From the NCBI RefSeq assembly GCF_010183535.1, contig NC_071332.1, forward strand, positions 8,370,001 to 8,434,000: DNA of 64,000 bases. Reading direction: 5' to 3'. This DNA comes from Caenorhabditis remanei (Eukaryota > Nematoda > Chromadorea > Rhabditida > Rhabditidae). Positions within the stretch are counted from its first letter, which is position 1. Every line of letters starts with the position of its first letter. Below, piece by piece: positions 35,350 to 47,933 of this stretch. Made by a program: the position numbers and the translations under genes. The notes under the pieces were generated by a model that ran no database searches, was not told where the DNA came from, and worked only from the letters and a program-made list of their open reading frames with translations.

Positions 35350-37882
35350 ATGATCATACGGAAAGCAGTATTCTTCTTAGGATTAGTCACAATACTTTAT
35401 GCATCAGATGACCCCACACAAAATAGGAAATCATCGCTTCATTTTACACCAAAAGTGATAAATTTGTACAGAGAAAAGGTGCGAAGAATGTTCTATCATG
35501 CCTATGATGGATATTTGAATCACGCATTTCCTCTAGATGAACTGAAACCAATAACATGTGTTGGACAAGACACTTGGGGATCTTTTTCACTGTCATTGAT
35601 TGATGCATTAGATACTCTTCTTGTTATGGGGAACACAACTGAATTCCGGAGAGCTGTCGCTTTAGTACTCGAGAAGGTTCGAGATGACGCAAATGTGAAT
35701 GTATCAGTTTTCGAAACCAATATTCGAGTAGTTGGAGGCCTAATTTCAGCACATATGCTAGCTGGAAGACATAAAGGTACGCGGGTATTGAGAAGAAACA
35801 ACTCATTAGACTTACTTTCAGATCTTGTCGCTGACTGGCAAGGCTATCCATGTGATGGTCCTCTCTTAAAACTTGCCGTTAAAATGGCTGATCGTTTAAT
35901 GCCTGCTTTCAATACAGAAACTGGAATGCCTTATGGAACTGTTAATTTGAAGTATGGAGTTCACAAAGATGAAACTCCAATTACTTGTACAGCTGGAGTT
36001 GGAACATTTATTATCGAATTCGGAACACTTTCTCGATTGACTGGAGATGATAAGTATGAGAAGGTTGCACTGAAAGCTCTCGATGCACTTTGGTCGACTC
36101 GATCTCCGATTGGACTCGTTGGAAATCATATAAATGTTCAAACTGGACAATGGACAGCAACCGATTCTGGAATTGGTGCAGGTGTCGACAGTTATTTTGA
36201 GTATTTAGCGAAGGCAGCATATCTATTCAAGAGACCAAGTTTAATGAAACAATTCCACGCTCATGCAACAGCAATCAATAAACATGTCAGAAAAGATGAC
36301 TGGTTTATGTGGGTGTCAATGGCGAAAGGAGCAGTTTCACTTCCAATTTTCCAATCACTCGAGGCTTTCTGGCCCGGAACTTTGACTATGGTCGGAGATG
36401 TACAAGATGCTTCGAGAATCATGTTGACTTACTCAGAGGTTATTCGGAAATATGGGTTCCCACCGGAATTCTATAACATACACAATGAAGAACCTGCTGA
36501 CAAAAGAGCTGCATTCCCACTGAGACCAGAGATGGTCGAATCATTGATGTATTTGTATAGAGCAACAAAAGATGAGACTTGGCTGGAACTTGGAGCGGAA
36601 ATGGTTGATGTAAGTTGTTCTTCGATATGAGAAATACATGCTTAGAATTCCAGGCTATTGAATCATCAGCTCGTACGAAATGTGGATATGCAACAATCAA
36701 CAATGTCAAGGAACACAATATCGAAGATCGAATGGAGTCATTTTTCCTCGCCGAGACAACAAAATATCTGTATTTACTATTTGATACAAAGAATTTCATT
36801 CACTCAAAAGGAGATCATGCTCGCATCTTAACCAGCTCGAAGAATCTAACGTGTATTCTTTTTGGAGGTGGTTACATCTTCAATACAGAAGCACATCCTG
36901 TTGATCCAGGAATGCTGGATTGTTGTAGTATTCAAGCGAAACGAGAACAAGAAGTAGGAGAGAAAGAAGTGAGTTTCGTTATATTAAACTACATGTAAAT
37001 AATCAAAAGTAGCGTTCCAGGTAAACAATGGAGATCATCATGAAAAACGAGAACTCACTGAACAGGGAGGAGAGAAATATTACGAAAATCAGTACGGAAA
37101 AGAAGAAAATCTGATAGAATTCGAAGTTGATGAAAAAATGAAAGAGGAAGCAGAACGCAAGAGACAGGAAGAAGAAGCACAGAAAAAATCAGAAGAGTCT
37201 AGAAAAGCGATGGATAAAGTACGACAGTTTTTGATTAAGGCTCATCTGAAAGATGAGGAAAAACAGAGAAATGGGGAAACTTCTGAATCTGCGAAAAAGT
37301 TTATGGATCAGCTACTGAAAGCATATCCTAATCACACTTCTGAAATGGAGAGTCTCAATAAAGAAGCGCTTATCGAGTTTGAAGAAATTCAACATTTGAA
37401 TGATATTCGAGAAATTGTTCGTGATATTCCGATTCCTGATGTATTTTGTGAACGGTGCTGTTATCCACTTCATGAAATAGTCGACTCCGTCGCACTTCGA
37501 GTGTTGATGGCTGATGTTTATGAGTACCATATTTATCCGAAAAGAAAGGTTTGTTGTGAGGTTTACATATATTTAGATTTATGGTTTTATTCTTCAGGTC
37601 AACTTCCATCACGGACCTGTTTGTTGGATCGAGGAAACTCCACGAATTGAAGATGATTACAAAAATGAGCCACCGAGTGTTCACACCGATAAATGGAAGA
37701 GCCCGCTCTACGACAGTGATATGGTAGTGTTGAGTAGTTTTGTTGGAGATGATGAAACCGAGGCAGTTCGAAAGTTCGGATTCAATCATCTTCTGGCTCC
37801 AGGATACAGGAAATTGGATAGACTTATCGCAGGTCAAAATGTTGCTACGAGGCGGAAGAAGTCTTGGTATTATGAAGTTTAA
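35350..37882 (+). CDS. edem-2: EDEM2-type ER degradation alpha-mannosidase-like protein
   Basis: Exons 35350-35776, 35822-36609, 36654-36968, 37021-37548 and 37598-37882 give 780 aa. An N-terminal hydrophobic segment ([17 protein letters not shown]) is a signal peptide. The GH47 domain runs about 30-515 with [48 protein letters not shown] and RMESFFLAE, closely like human EDEM2. In the family, EDEM2 starts mannose trimming that marks misfolded glycoproteins for ERAD. The C-terminal part (about 520-780) is a charged coiled-coil-like region plus a Cys-containing segment, so it is longer than human EDEM2 (578 aa). The 45-bp intron 35777-35821 is in frame and open; I exclude it because EDEM2 proteins have no insert there. 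A TTTCTTTCAG acceptor abuts the ATG. Confidence 0.93.
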
Positions 37883-38040
37883 TATCAATTACATCGGGTT
37901 CTCGCTTTTCTTGTCTTTTTATATCACTAGTCTTTGGTTGCTTCAGTGCCTTTTTTGTATATAGAATCGGGTGTTTTAGCTTTTTTTTTCTGTGATAATG
38001 GTTGATTCTGTGATTTTGTTAAGTTTTTATAAAAAGCTGT

Positions 38041-38046
38041 AATAAA
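38041..38046 (+). terminator. Poly(A) signal AATAAA of edem-2
   Basis: AATAAA lies 159 bp after the edem-2 stop and about 111 bp before the dars-2 ATG, the spacing usual between genes of a nematode operon. Confidence 0.6.
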
Positions 38047-38156
38047 GGTTGTTGTTTTTTGAATGAGTGTTATCACCGTTTTTTGGGTCATCAAAACTTG
38101 GTTTCCCCATTGCTGTATCCATAGTAAAGTTTCCAAAATTCATTAAAAGTTTCAGA

Positions 38157-40241
38157 ATGATAGCGGCTCGAAATTTGACAGTCGGATGTCGAAAACTGTT
38201 ATCAACATCGGCATATACAGTAAGATCTCATACTTGTGATGAGTTGAATGCGTCCAATAAGAGTGAGTATGATGCCATATCTGAATCAATAGTCTAATAG
38301 TAATTCCAGATGAAAAAGTGAGCGTAATGGGATGGTTATCGCACAAACGAATGGATCGATTCTTCGTGTTGCGCGATGCATATGGTTCCGTTCAGGCGAA
38401 AATTCAAGAGAATTCTGAGCTGAAACAACTTTTGAAAGAGCTTCCATATGAATCAGTTATTCGAGTCGATGGAACTGTTGTTGATCGCGGAGAGAACAGA
38501 AATAACAAAATGAAAACTGGAGATATTGAGGTTTTTTGTTTCACTGTCTGAAAAATGAAAAAAAATTATGTTGCAGATCAACGTTGAACAGTTGACAGTG
38601 CTAAACAAGGCTTCTGTTAATATTCCAATGCTTCCCGATGTGAAATCGAATGAGAAAACTCGTTTGAAATATCGATATATTGATTTACGATCCGACAAAC
38701 TTCAAAGGTATCGTTTACAACTAGAAGATGATATAATAGTTTCTCTTTACAGAGCGTTGCGTATTCGATCAGAATTCGTTCACAATCTTCGGAAGTTTCT
38801 CGTCGAAAAAAGTGGATTTGTTGATGTGGAGACCCCAACTCTTTTCCGTCGTACTCCTGGTGGAGCAACTGAATTTGTCGTACCCGCACCTCCACCAAAT
38901 CATGGAATGGCTTATTCATTACCTCAGAGCCCGCAACAATTCAAGCAACTTTTGATGGTTGGAGGAATTGACCGATATTTTCAGGTTAGCAACTGAACTT
39001 CTCGTTTGAAATTGTTTCTGAATTATTCTCAGATTGCTCGATGTTATCGAGACGAGGGATCAAAAGGCGATCGACAGCCAGAATTCACTCAAGTCGACGT
39101 GGAAATGTCATTCACAACTCAAGAAGGAGTAATGCAACTCATCGAAGATATGATACTTTCCGCTTGGCCAGAATCTCTGATTCATCTGAAACCCAAATCA
39201 CCGTTTCCTAGAATATCGTATTCCGAAGCAATGACAAAATATGGAATTGATAAACCCGATATGAGAGTTTCGTGGCAAATTGAAGATGTTAAGACCAATA
39301 TTTTTAACTTTTTGAAAAAGAATGATGGAGACAAAATAAGAGTTATCGTCTGTCGAGGAGCTGGAAAGACACCCATTTCCAATTCAACCAAGGACGAATG
39401 GAAACGATTGATTCAGATGAATGAAAACGGTAGAAACTTTGCTATTTGTCATCCATCGCACAAAACTTGGTTCAAATCTTTGAAAAATGAAAAAATTCTG
39501 GAGGAATTTGGATTGACTGAAGAGGATGCTCTCGTTGTTTGCTGGGGAGAATCAGATGGAGTTTATTGGACTTTAGGTACAGTCATCTCGACCGAATCAA
39601 TCTAAGATCTTCGTTTTTTAATTTACAGGTCAACTTCGGAATTACGTGGCAGAGATTTGTGGACTTCGCTCGAAAAACGTTGTCACTGCTCACTGGGTTG
39701 TCGATTTTCCACTTTTCTCATTTGAAGAAGGCCACCTCGTATCCACGCATCATCCATTCACAGCTCCAGTTGACAAAGATAAGGAAATGCTTTACGACGA
39801 GGATAATGATCGGTTGCTTCAAATCACCGGACAACACTACGACCTAGTTATTAATGGAGTTGAGATGGGTGGTGGATCGATTCGAATTGAAAACTCTGAA
39901 ATGCAGAGACACGTTCTGAAAATTCTCAGTGAACCAACGGAAGAAATGGAACATTTATTGAATGCACTGTCACACGGAGCACCGCCACATGGAGGATTCG
40001 CATTAGGACTCGACCGATTTGTTGCAATGCTCACATCCGATGGAAATCCATTGACACCTGTTCGAGATGTGATTGCTTTCCCGAAGACCAAAAATGGAAA
40101 AGATTTGATGAGCGATGCGCCAACCACTTTGTCCGAAAAACAATTGGAAAGGTTTGTAAAACAAAATTTAAATGAATTGATTAAATTTATTTTTCCAGAT
40201 ACGGTATCACATTGCTATCGAATGATCAGAAAAGCGGATAG
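38157..40241 (+). CDS. dars-2: Mitochondrial aspartyl-tRNA synthetase
   Basis: Exons 38157-38262, 38310-38530, 38577-38707, 38753-38984, 39033-39576, 39629-40151 and 40199-40241 give 599 aa. It charges mitochondrial tRNA-Asp. The N terminus ([16 protein letters not shown]) is basic and amphipathic, a likely targeting peptide, followed by the OB-fold anticodon-binding domain. The class II core shows [11 protein letters not shown], motif 2 [19 protein letters not shown], a bacterial-type insertion domain and motif 3 [13 protein letters not shown]. The bacterial/mitochondrial architecture (GAD-like insert) separates it from the cytosolic enzyme. Intron 38708-38752 is 45 bp and open in frame. The ATG is one base after a TTTCAG acceptor, consistent with SL2 splicing downstream of edem-2. 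Confidence 0.95.
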
Positions 40242-40592
40242 TTTCTATTGTTTAGTTTGTTAGATTTGAAAATAGCCTAGGTTCTCTAAATTTATTGTTT
40301 TTTTGTTCGTTGTTATAATATTATGCAAAAATGTTAAAAACCAATATGGACAAAAATGTTTATCTTGAATTGGAGCATTAAAGAATATGACCGTTACTAA
40401 CAAAATTGATAAAAAGACATGAGTGGAATTACAAAGAAAGAAAAGGAACAACGTTGAGGAAAAAGAGTGCATGAACTAGAATAATCAGAATTTGGAACTG
40501 GTGATAAAAAGACACAAAGCGAGGGCTTTTAATTGGGACATTAAAAAAACTTGATTAATTACCTGAAGCAAACGGTATAACATGTTGAACAA
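40242..40592. other. Convergent 3' intergenic region, no gene seen
   Basis: The 3' flanks of dars-2 (plus) and the SEM-5-like gene (minus) meet here. AT-rich, with no supported coding segment. Confidence 0.5.
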
Positions 40593-41547
<955 letters not shown>

Positions 41548-44500
41548 TGGATTACTGTCTGGAATGAATGCTAATGAAAAGGTGACTTACAAATTGTAAA
41601 AGAAAGAATCAACTCTCGAGTAGATAAACTTAAAATTCTTATTTGAAAAAAAGTAGAAAAGAATAGAATTTCTCGTGAATATTTAAAACAATTTAGATTT
41701 CAAACTATTTGTTTGAGAATAATTAGAAATTGAAAAAAAAGAAAAGAAAAATCGTAAAGAATCTTTGGATGATCTTTTCTCCTATAATAACCTCATCAGA
41801 AGACAAGAAAAGAGGAAGGAAGTGGTAAAGATGTGGAGACGTAGGAAGAGAAACAAACGGAGGAGAAAAAGGGTCAGTTGAGAGAAGTGAGTGGTTTTCT
41901 AGTGTGTGAATGTGTGGATGAGAGGGCGAATGAGCAGAAAAACCAGGTGAGACCTTCAGCAAATGAGTGTCATATATCATGAGATTCATTGTTTGGAGGA
42001 AGTAATTAACATGACATATATCATGGTTGTAAATTTGAGCTATTTATGCGTATTGTTTTAAAAACTGACAATGTGAAAATGAATACAAACAGTGTAGAGA
42101 TTGATTGTGACTATTTTCGGAGAATTATAGAATTTATCAATGTTTATATAGAAAAAACTTTATTTTCAGAAAACAATTATTGTGGGATACTATTTTTTTT
42201 GATTATCATAAGGTGCTGTCTTAAGATATTATTTCCGAAATGTAAGTTAGATTTCTTACTGTATCAAACTCATGAAACCTTTTGGAAAATCTCAACGAAA
42301 ACATTTCAGAAAAACTGCAGGAATGAGGCGTCCCTAGCCGGTTGAAATGTATTGATTGAATAAAAGTCAACAAACATTATATTCTACTCCGTAAACACTG
42401 ACCATAACAGGAAATACGATGTTAGTTTAGACCAATTCTTCCCATGGTAAGAGAGGTTCGGCTGGAAAAAAATTAGGTGTTTGACTTGCAGTTTCTCAGA
42501 TGGAACTCCAGAAACAGACATTGAGAAAGGAGAAATTGAAACCAGAAAAGATTCAAAAGTAGGTTCTGAGATGTAGAAATAGATAAAGATCTTGACGAGT
42601 CGAAAAGTGAAGAAGATAGAGATGAAACCTCTTTGAAAGATCATGTTCAATTGTTCCAAATTGCAAGAGACACACCCAAAAAAAAGATAAAAAGAACACA
42701 AAATAATCAGATCATCATAAAAAGAATCGATTTTGAGGAGATGTTGGAAAAGAAGAAGAAGAAGAAGAGTGAAATGTATTGATCAGTTTTTAAACGAATT
42801 GAAGAAAAGGACGAAAAAGAAAAAAGAAAACACGAGAGGAGAGACGAATGAGACGATTTGATAGTAAAAGGAATTAAATTATGGTCAGAAACTGAGTGAA
42901 TTGATAACGGCGACTAATTAAATGCTCTAAGAAGGAGATAATTCGTATCTTGTGATGCAGATAATAGTTTCAGAGTGGTTACTCATCGATGTATTGTTTA
43001 CTTGAAAATATGGAATGGAAAAAAGAAGATAGAAAATTGTACGAGCATTTGTCATGTGACTTATATCATTCGAAAAAGATGTGACTATACCCTGAACGTA
43101 TCTGAAAACTCACATTTCCGAACGGCGTAGTGGACTGAGAAATCCAGGACAAACGTTTGGCTGACAGAAAACAAATTTGCACGAACTGAACATATTTTGT
43201 ATATGTCGACGCAGATGTTCACGACAAATAAGGCATTCTCTTGTAGGTAGGCTCCAACTATATATGGGCTGTCGCTATTCAGTTTCTGGTTTGTTTTCAT
43301 TTTTAGAAAACTTATTTTTAATAGTTATAGAAGCAAGAGTTACCATGCAACTGGGTTTTTGAACACCCTAAGTGCTTCTAACTTTCTCTAGTTACATTTT
43401 GGAGCCTACCCCCAAGACTTGAAATAGAAACCGCCAGGACATTGAGATGTGAATTGAGGAGTAACGATGATCTTCAGAAACTGTGTGTATTTGAAGAAAT
43501 GTAAGTGAAGGAACACATCTATGTGTTGGAACGGCAACTCGGAGAACTATAAGTTTTATGTTTTTATTAGCTGGCATGAGCTCTGAAGACGAAACGACTT
43601 CATTTTCATATTTTCATGATTTCAATTCAGCACTTTTCTTGATTATCATGTTCCAGCTGACCCATCGTCTTTTTTAACCACCTCTCAACTAACAACAACC
43701 TGTGAAACAAGGTCAAACACTGTCTTAACAACAACAACTGCTCCATCAACAAAAATTATTATTAAAACAGCGAAGAAACCATTACCTCCTAAACATGCAA
43801 AGATGATCAGGAAGAGTAAACGGTATGAAAATTGATGTCTCGCGAGAACGAAAGTGTAATCATGGAAAAGGCAGAGCTGGGAAGAGAACGAGAGAATAAA
43901 AATGATTAACTTCCATTTGATGTCTGGGGAGAGCACAATTTTGACTTTTACTCTTTTTCGTCTTTGCTTCATTCTACACTTCAACTCTAAACCTATATTC
44001 CTAGTTCATGCATCTTCTTTTCTTTTTCTTATTTTGTTCAGTTCTCTTTTATATCTTTCCTCTGAATTTCCCTTTTTCAGATATCCAATTTCTCCAAAAA
44101 TGGAGTTTATCACCACTTTTCTCTAGATATTCAGAAGGTCTTCCACAAGGACTGCAACCCTTATACCAGCTACCACCTCTTCTGAATAAAACATCTGGAG
44201 CACGGCCTCCTGCAGAGGCCCTCTCAAAGTACTGTTCGCAGTGCATTGAGAGGGCCTCCGCTGGAGGCCGTGCTGGAGTCAATCGAATCTGTTAACTTAT
44301 AATGAAAACTGAAAAAGAACAAAATTCAACAAAGATAGGCTGAAGAAGTGAAAGAATTCAGACAAGAACATCGGCTATTCGCCATCAGAATCGCTTCATC
44401 GGGTTCCAAAAATTCTTCTTTTTCCTGAAAAAAAAACAGTTTTCTAGTGAGAATTTTCGCCTGTCTACCAGGCTATTCATTCTGATCAGAAACAGCTAAG

Positions 44501-46102
44501 GCTACAGCAGAATATGCAATGCTTATCATACTCGGTACATCGACTATAGGCCATCCTGATCTACGACGTCACCGTTCTTCGGGCTTCCTTCTTCGGCGAC
44601 CGTTCACTGATCAAAATGTTACAGGTGAAGACGTGTGACTTCATGTGAAGTACACGATCAAGTTGTAAATGTATACAAGTACAGAAGTGATTATAAGCTA
44701 CAAGACAATGAATTTGTGTTGTAATCACAATGATAATGTATTACCAGTGTGTGAAAAGAGAACTATAAAGGAATATGAAGATAGTGGGAATTGAATACAC
44801 TCACAATCAGCTATATTCTTTGTCGGTAACGCCTGGAATAATTTTCCTGATGTAACTTGACAAACTCTCTTTTTTCATTTTACTTTCATTTGAAGATTCT
44901 GAAACTCTCCCAGTATTAGAAACAAACTTGAAAAATATATTTTTGTCCAGTTGAAAATTTGGTTCACTCAAGAAGCTGGAAAACGAAAAAAACAAATCAT
45001 CTAAGATAACTTCTTAGAGGGTATAGTAGATTCCAGTTATAGCTAAAAGTTTTCAAATATTTGAGATACAGTTTGAACTTTCATCTCTTGAGTTCAGAAC
45101 AATTTTCTATTTTTCACAACGGATTAAATTCTCAAATTGCTAGGATTCAAGAAAATTAGAAGGTAGAAGCCATATTAAGCAGAGCTTGACAAATTATTGC
45201 AAGCTAGGTAGATACAGTAGAGTGATCAAATGTAAAAACTCCTTTGGCAATTTCGAATACCAAACTTCCAAAACTCACTCTAAGCCTACGATGTTGAGTT
45301 CTGTACTTTACAACTAATTCCAGAATCTGATTTCCGCGTGGAAACGTTCTCTGTACCGTATACAAATGAACATTTCACTACTTATTCACATGCCTTTTTG
45401 TAGTCTGAATTTATGTTGGTCAAGCTGTTTGTTTCAGTGATTCCACTTCTTCTGTATAACTAGTTTCCAATTTTTCTCACCAACTTCAGTGTAACAAACA
45501 AACTACACTATCAACACAGGAGGTCTGGTCATCGGATGGACCGACGACGCGACGAGGGTAAAAATTTGACCGAAGCATGAGAAAAGTGGGAGAGAGAGAT
45601 TATCGCGATCATTATTTTCATGAGTGTTTCACGAGGACGAAGTGGGCGGAGCCTACATGGAAAACGGTTTGATGAAGGAAGAAATAACTGGATACGGTCA
45701 TATTTAACAAGCTCTGAAATGAGAAACATATTGAAGTTTGCAGATTCAATGCATAGATTTTTTTTTAAATATAAAAGAGGTTCTTCTAGGTTTCAAAGTA
45801 AAGAACCTCCAGAAAAACTTCTCAAGAAACACTGAAGAATTATTTAGATACAGTAACCCCTTCCTGTCTAGAATTAGCTATTGTAATGAAGGAAGATGAG
45901 CTCTCTAAAATAAGTACTCTGCTTTCCAAACATAATCTACAAGTTGCACTCAACAACACAGTTCATTGTCCCATATCGTCACTTCGTTCAATCTTTTTTA
46001 TGTTGAAAACACCTCCCTCGTTTTAGTTTTTTCCTCGTTATTCTCTTCCTCTGTTTCCTATTAAAACCATATATAGTTCCCTCATCGAGAATAATTTCAG
46101 AA
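41548..46102. other. Long intergenic stretch, no gene supported
   Basis: 4.5 kb with only short frames. One segment on the minus strand (44812-44968) has a good TTTTCCAG acceptor and an open frame ending in a stop (FLSEPNFQLD... to ...VTDKEYS), so it could be a terminal exon, but I found no convincing upstream exon. Another possible minus-strand segment lies at about 44338-44425. The rest is AT-rich. Confidence 0.35.
44195..44278. repeat. Imperfect GC-rich hairpin, about 84 bp
   Basis: CTGGAGCACGGCCTCC...GAGGCCCTCTCAA is answered by TTGAGAGGGCCTC...GGAGGCCGTGCTGGAG. Arms are about 35 bp with a few mismatches. It stands out in AT-rich DNA and looks like a small foldback element. I see no clear target duplication. 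Confidence 0.75.
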
Positions 46103-47678
46103 ATGGGAATGAATCCAGTCAAGAATCGGTTCCGCTATCTTGTTGTTTTTCTTGGTTTGGCATGTCTTACTTCAATTCTTTCCAACTATATTATCATCAA
46201 TTTCACATTTATTTGCATGAAAGATGATCCAACTGGAATTGAGATGTCTGATAATGGAGTGAGTTGAGTTCTAGATGTTTCAGTTCTAATTACTAAATTC
46301 CAGACAACATACAACAGATATGACTACTCAGTTGCTGAAAAAAGTGCTATCGTTTGGGCTGTTGCAGTTGGAACGATTCTTGGAACTGGTCCAATTAACT
46401 ATTCTTATGTCCGTTATGGAGCAAGAATTCCATTTTTCATCGCTGGAATCGTTTCTGCATTTGCAACAATTTTGACCCCCTTTGGAGCGTATTTGGGGTT
46501 GCCATATCTTCTGGCTTTAAGATTTGCTCAGGTAAGAAACAAGTATGCGAAGAAAAACGATTTCGATTCATTTCCAGGGACTGGCCTACTCTGCTGATTT
46601 CGCTGCCATTGGAATTGTGTGTGTTCGTTGGGCTCCACTCGCTCAGACTGGACTCTTCATTTCAATTCTCACTAGTTTCAGTCCAGCAGCCACCGTCATG
46701 ACAAACGCCGCATCTGGCTGGGTAATCGAGACGACAAGGGGATAATCTTTGTTTCAACGATTCGTATTATTTCAGTTGTGTAAATCATCGTACGGTTGGC
46801 AGTCTGCATTCTATGTTCATGGTGCCGCTGGATTCCTCATCTTCGCCGCGTGGATCTATTTCTATAATGATGATCCACAATTCAGTGCAAAAGTATCCGC
46901 GAAGGAGTTGACAACAATTCAAAAAGACAAAACACAAGCTCACATTGAGAGAGATTCATTCGTTCCATACTGGGAGATTTGCAAGAATCGAGTTATTCTG
47001 ACTGTCTGGATCAATTCTTTCTTCGAGATGACCACCTTGATCCTTCTTTTGACCTACTCTCCAATTTATTTCCGGAAAGTTTTGGACTTCAGCGTCGTGG
47101 AGACTGGAATGTTGATTTCTCTATCTGCAGTTGCTCACATGCCAGCAAAACTCATTTCCGGATGGCTCTCCGACCGTAAATTCTTATCCGAACGTATCCG
47201 AATGTGGTTCTTCAACACTTCTTCAGTAGGACTAGCTGGCTTCATGTGTGTCACGTTGGCATATATTCCAGTCACTTGGAAATATACAAGTGTCGTCATG
47301 TTTAGTATTGTCTACACTTTGATGGGAACAAATTGCGGAGGATTCTACAAATGTGGAACTTTTGCAGCAAGGTAAGAATACTGTATCCTTTAGACGGTCT
47401 AAAAACAAAGTATTTCCAGACAATATGCCCACTTCGTTCTTGCAATGATCCAATTCATGAAATGTATTGCTCTGTTCGCTGCTCCAGCAACGGTCGCCAT
47501 CTTTGTTTCCGATGAATCTTCACATTCGCAATGGGGTCATGTCTACATTCTGAATGGATCTCTTATGTTCATTGCGAATATTCTCTTCTTCCCAATGGCT
47601 ACTGACCAACCACAACCATTTACTTTTGTCACACGAAAGTCAGTGGAAGAAGAAAAGAAGAAGAACCAGCTAGCTTGA
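46103..47678 (+). CDS. Major facilitator superfamily transporter, SLC17-like
   Basis: Exons 46103-46258, 46304-46531, 46578-46721, 46776-47371 and 47420-47678 give 460 aa. Membrane segments alternate through the protein: TM1 about 10-32, a cluster after RYDYSVAEKSAIVWA, and the second half from KNRVILTVWINSFFE onward. The layout and the loop RWAPLAQTGLFIS (like the RW.P..ER of SLC17 phosphate/anion transporters) point to that branch of MFS; substrate cannot be read. The C terminus is charged (SVEEEKKKNQLA). The ATG follows ATAATTTCAG by two bases. It converges on clh-6 with 255 bp between stop codons. Confidence 0.85.
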
Positions 47679-47933
47679 ATTATTACTTTTTTAATCATTG
47701 CTATTACACATCAAACTCTACGGTTATGTACATAAATTCGAATTTAGTTTTCTATCTATTTAAGTGTATTCCTCCATTACAGAGCAACTGAATACGCAAA
47801 ACATTGAAATTCATTAATAAGTATCACAGTCTGAACAATTGAGAGAACATTACACAAATCAGTAAGAAAATTAGTGAAATACGCGTCATGATATGGCAAA
47901 TTTAGAAACTTCAAAGGAAGAAAAAAACTAATT

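Noticed and set aside
35777..35821. Treating the 15-codon segment in edem-2 as coding
   Set aside because: Flanked by GTACGC and TTACTTTCAG, exactly 45 bp, and the EDEM2 family has no insertion there.
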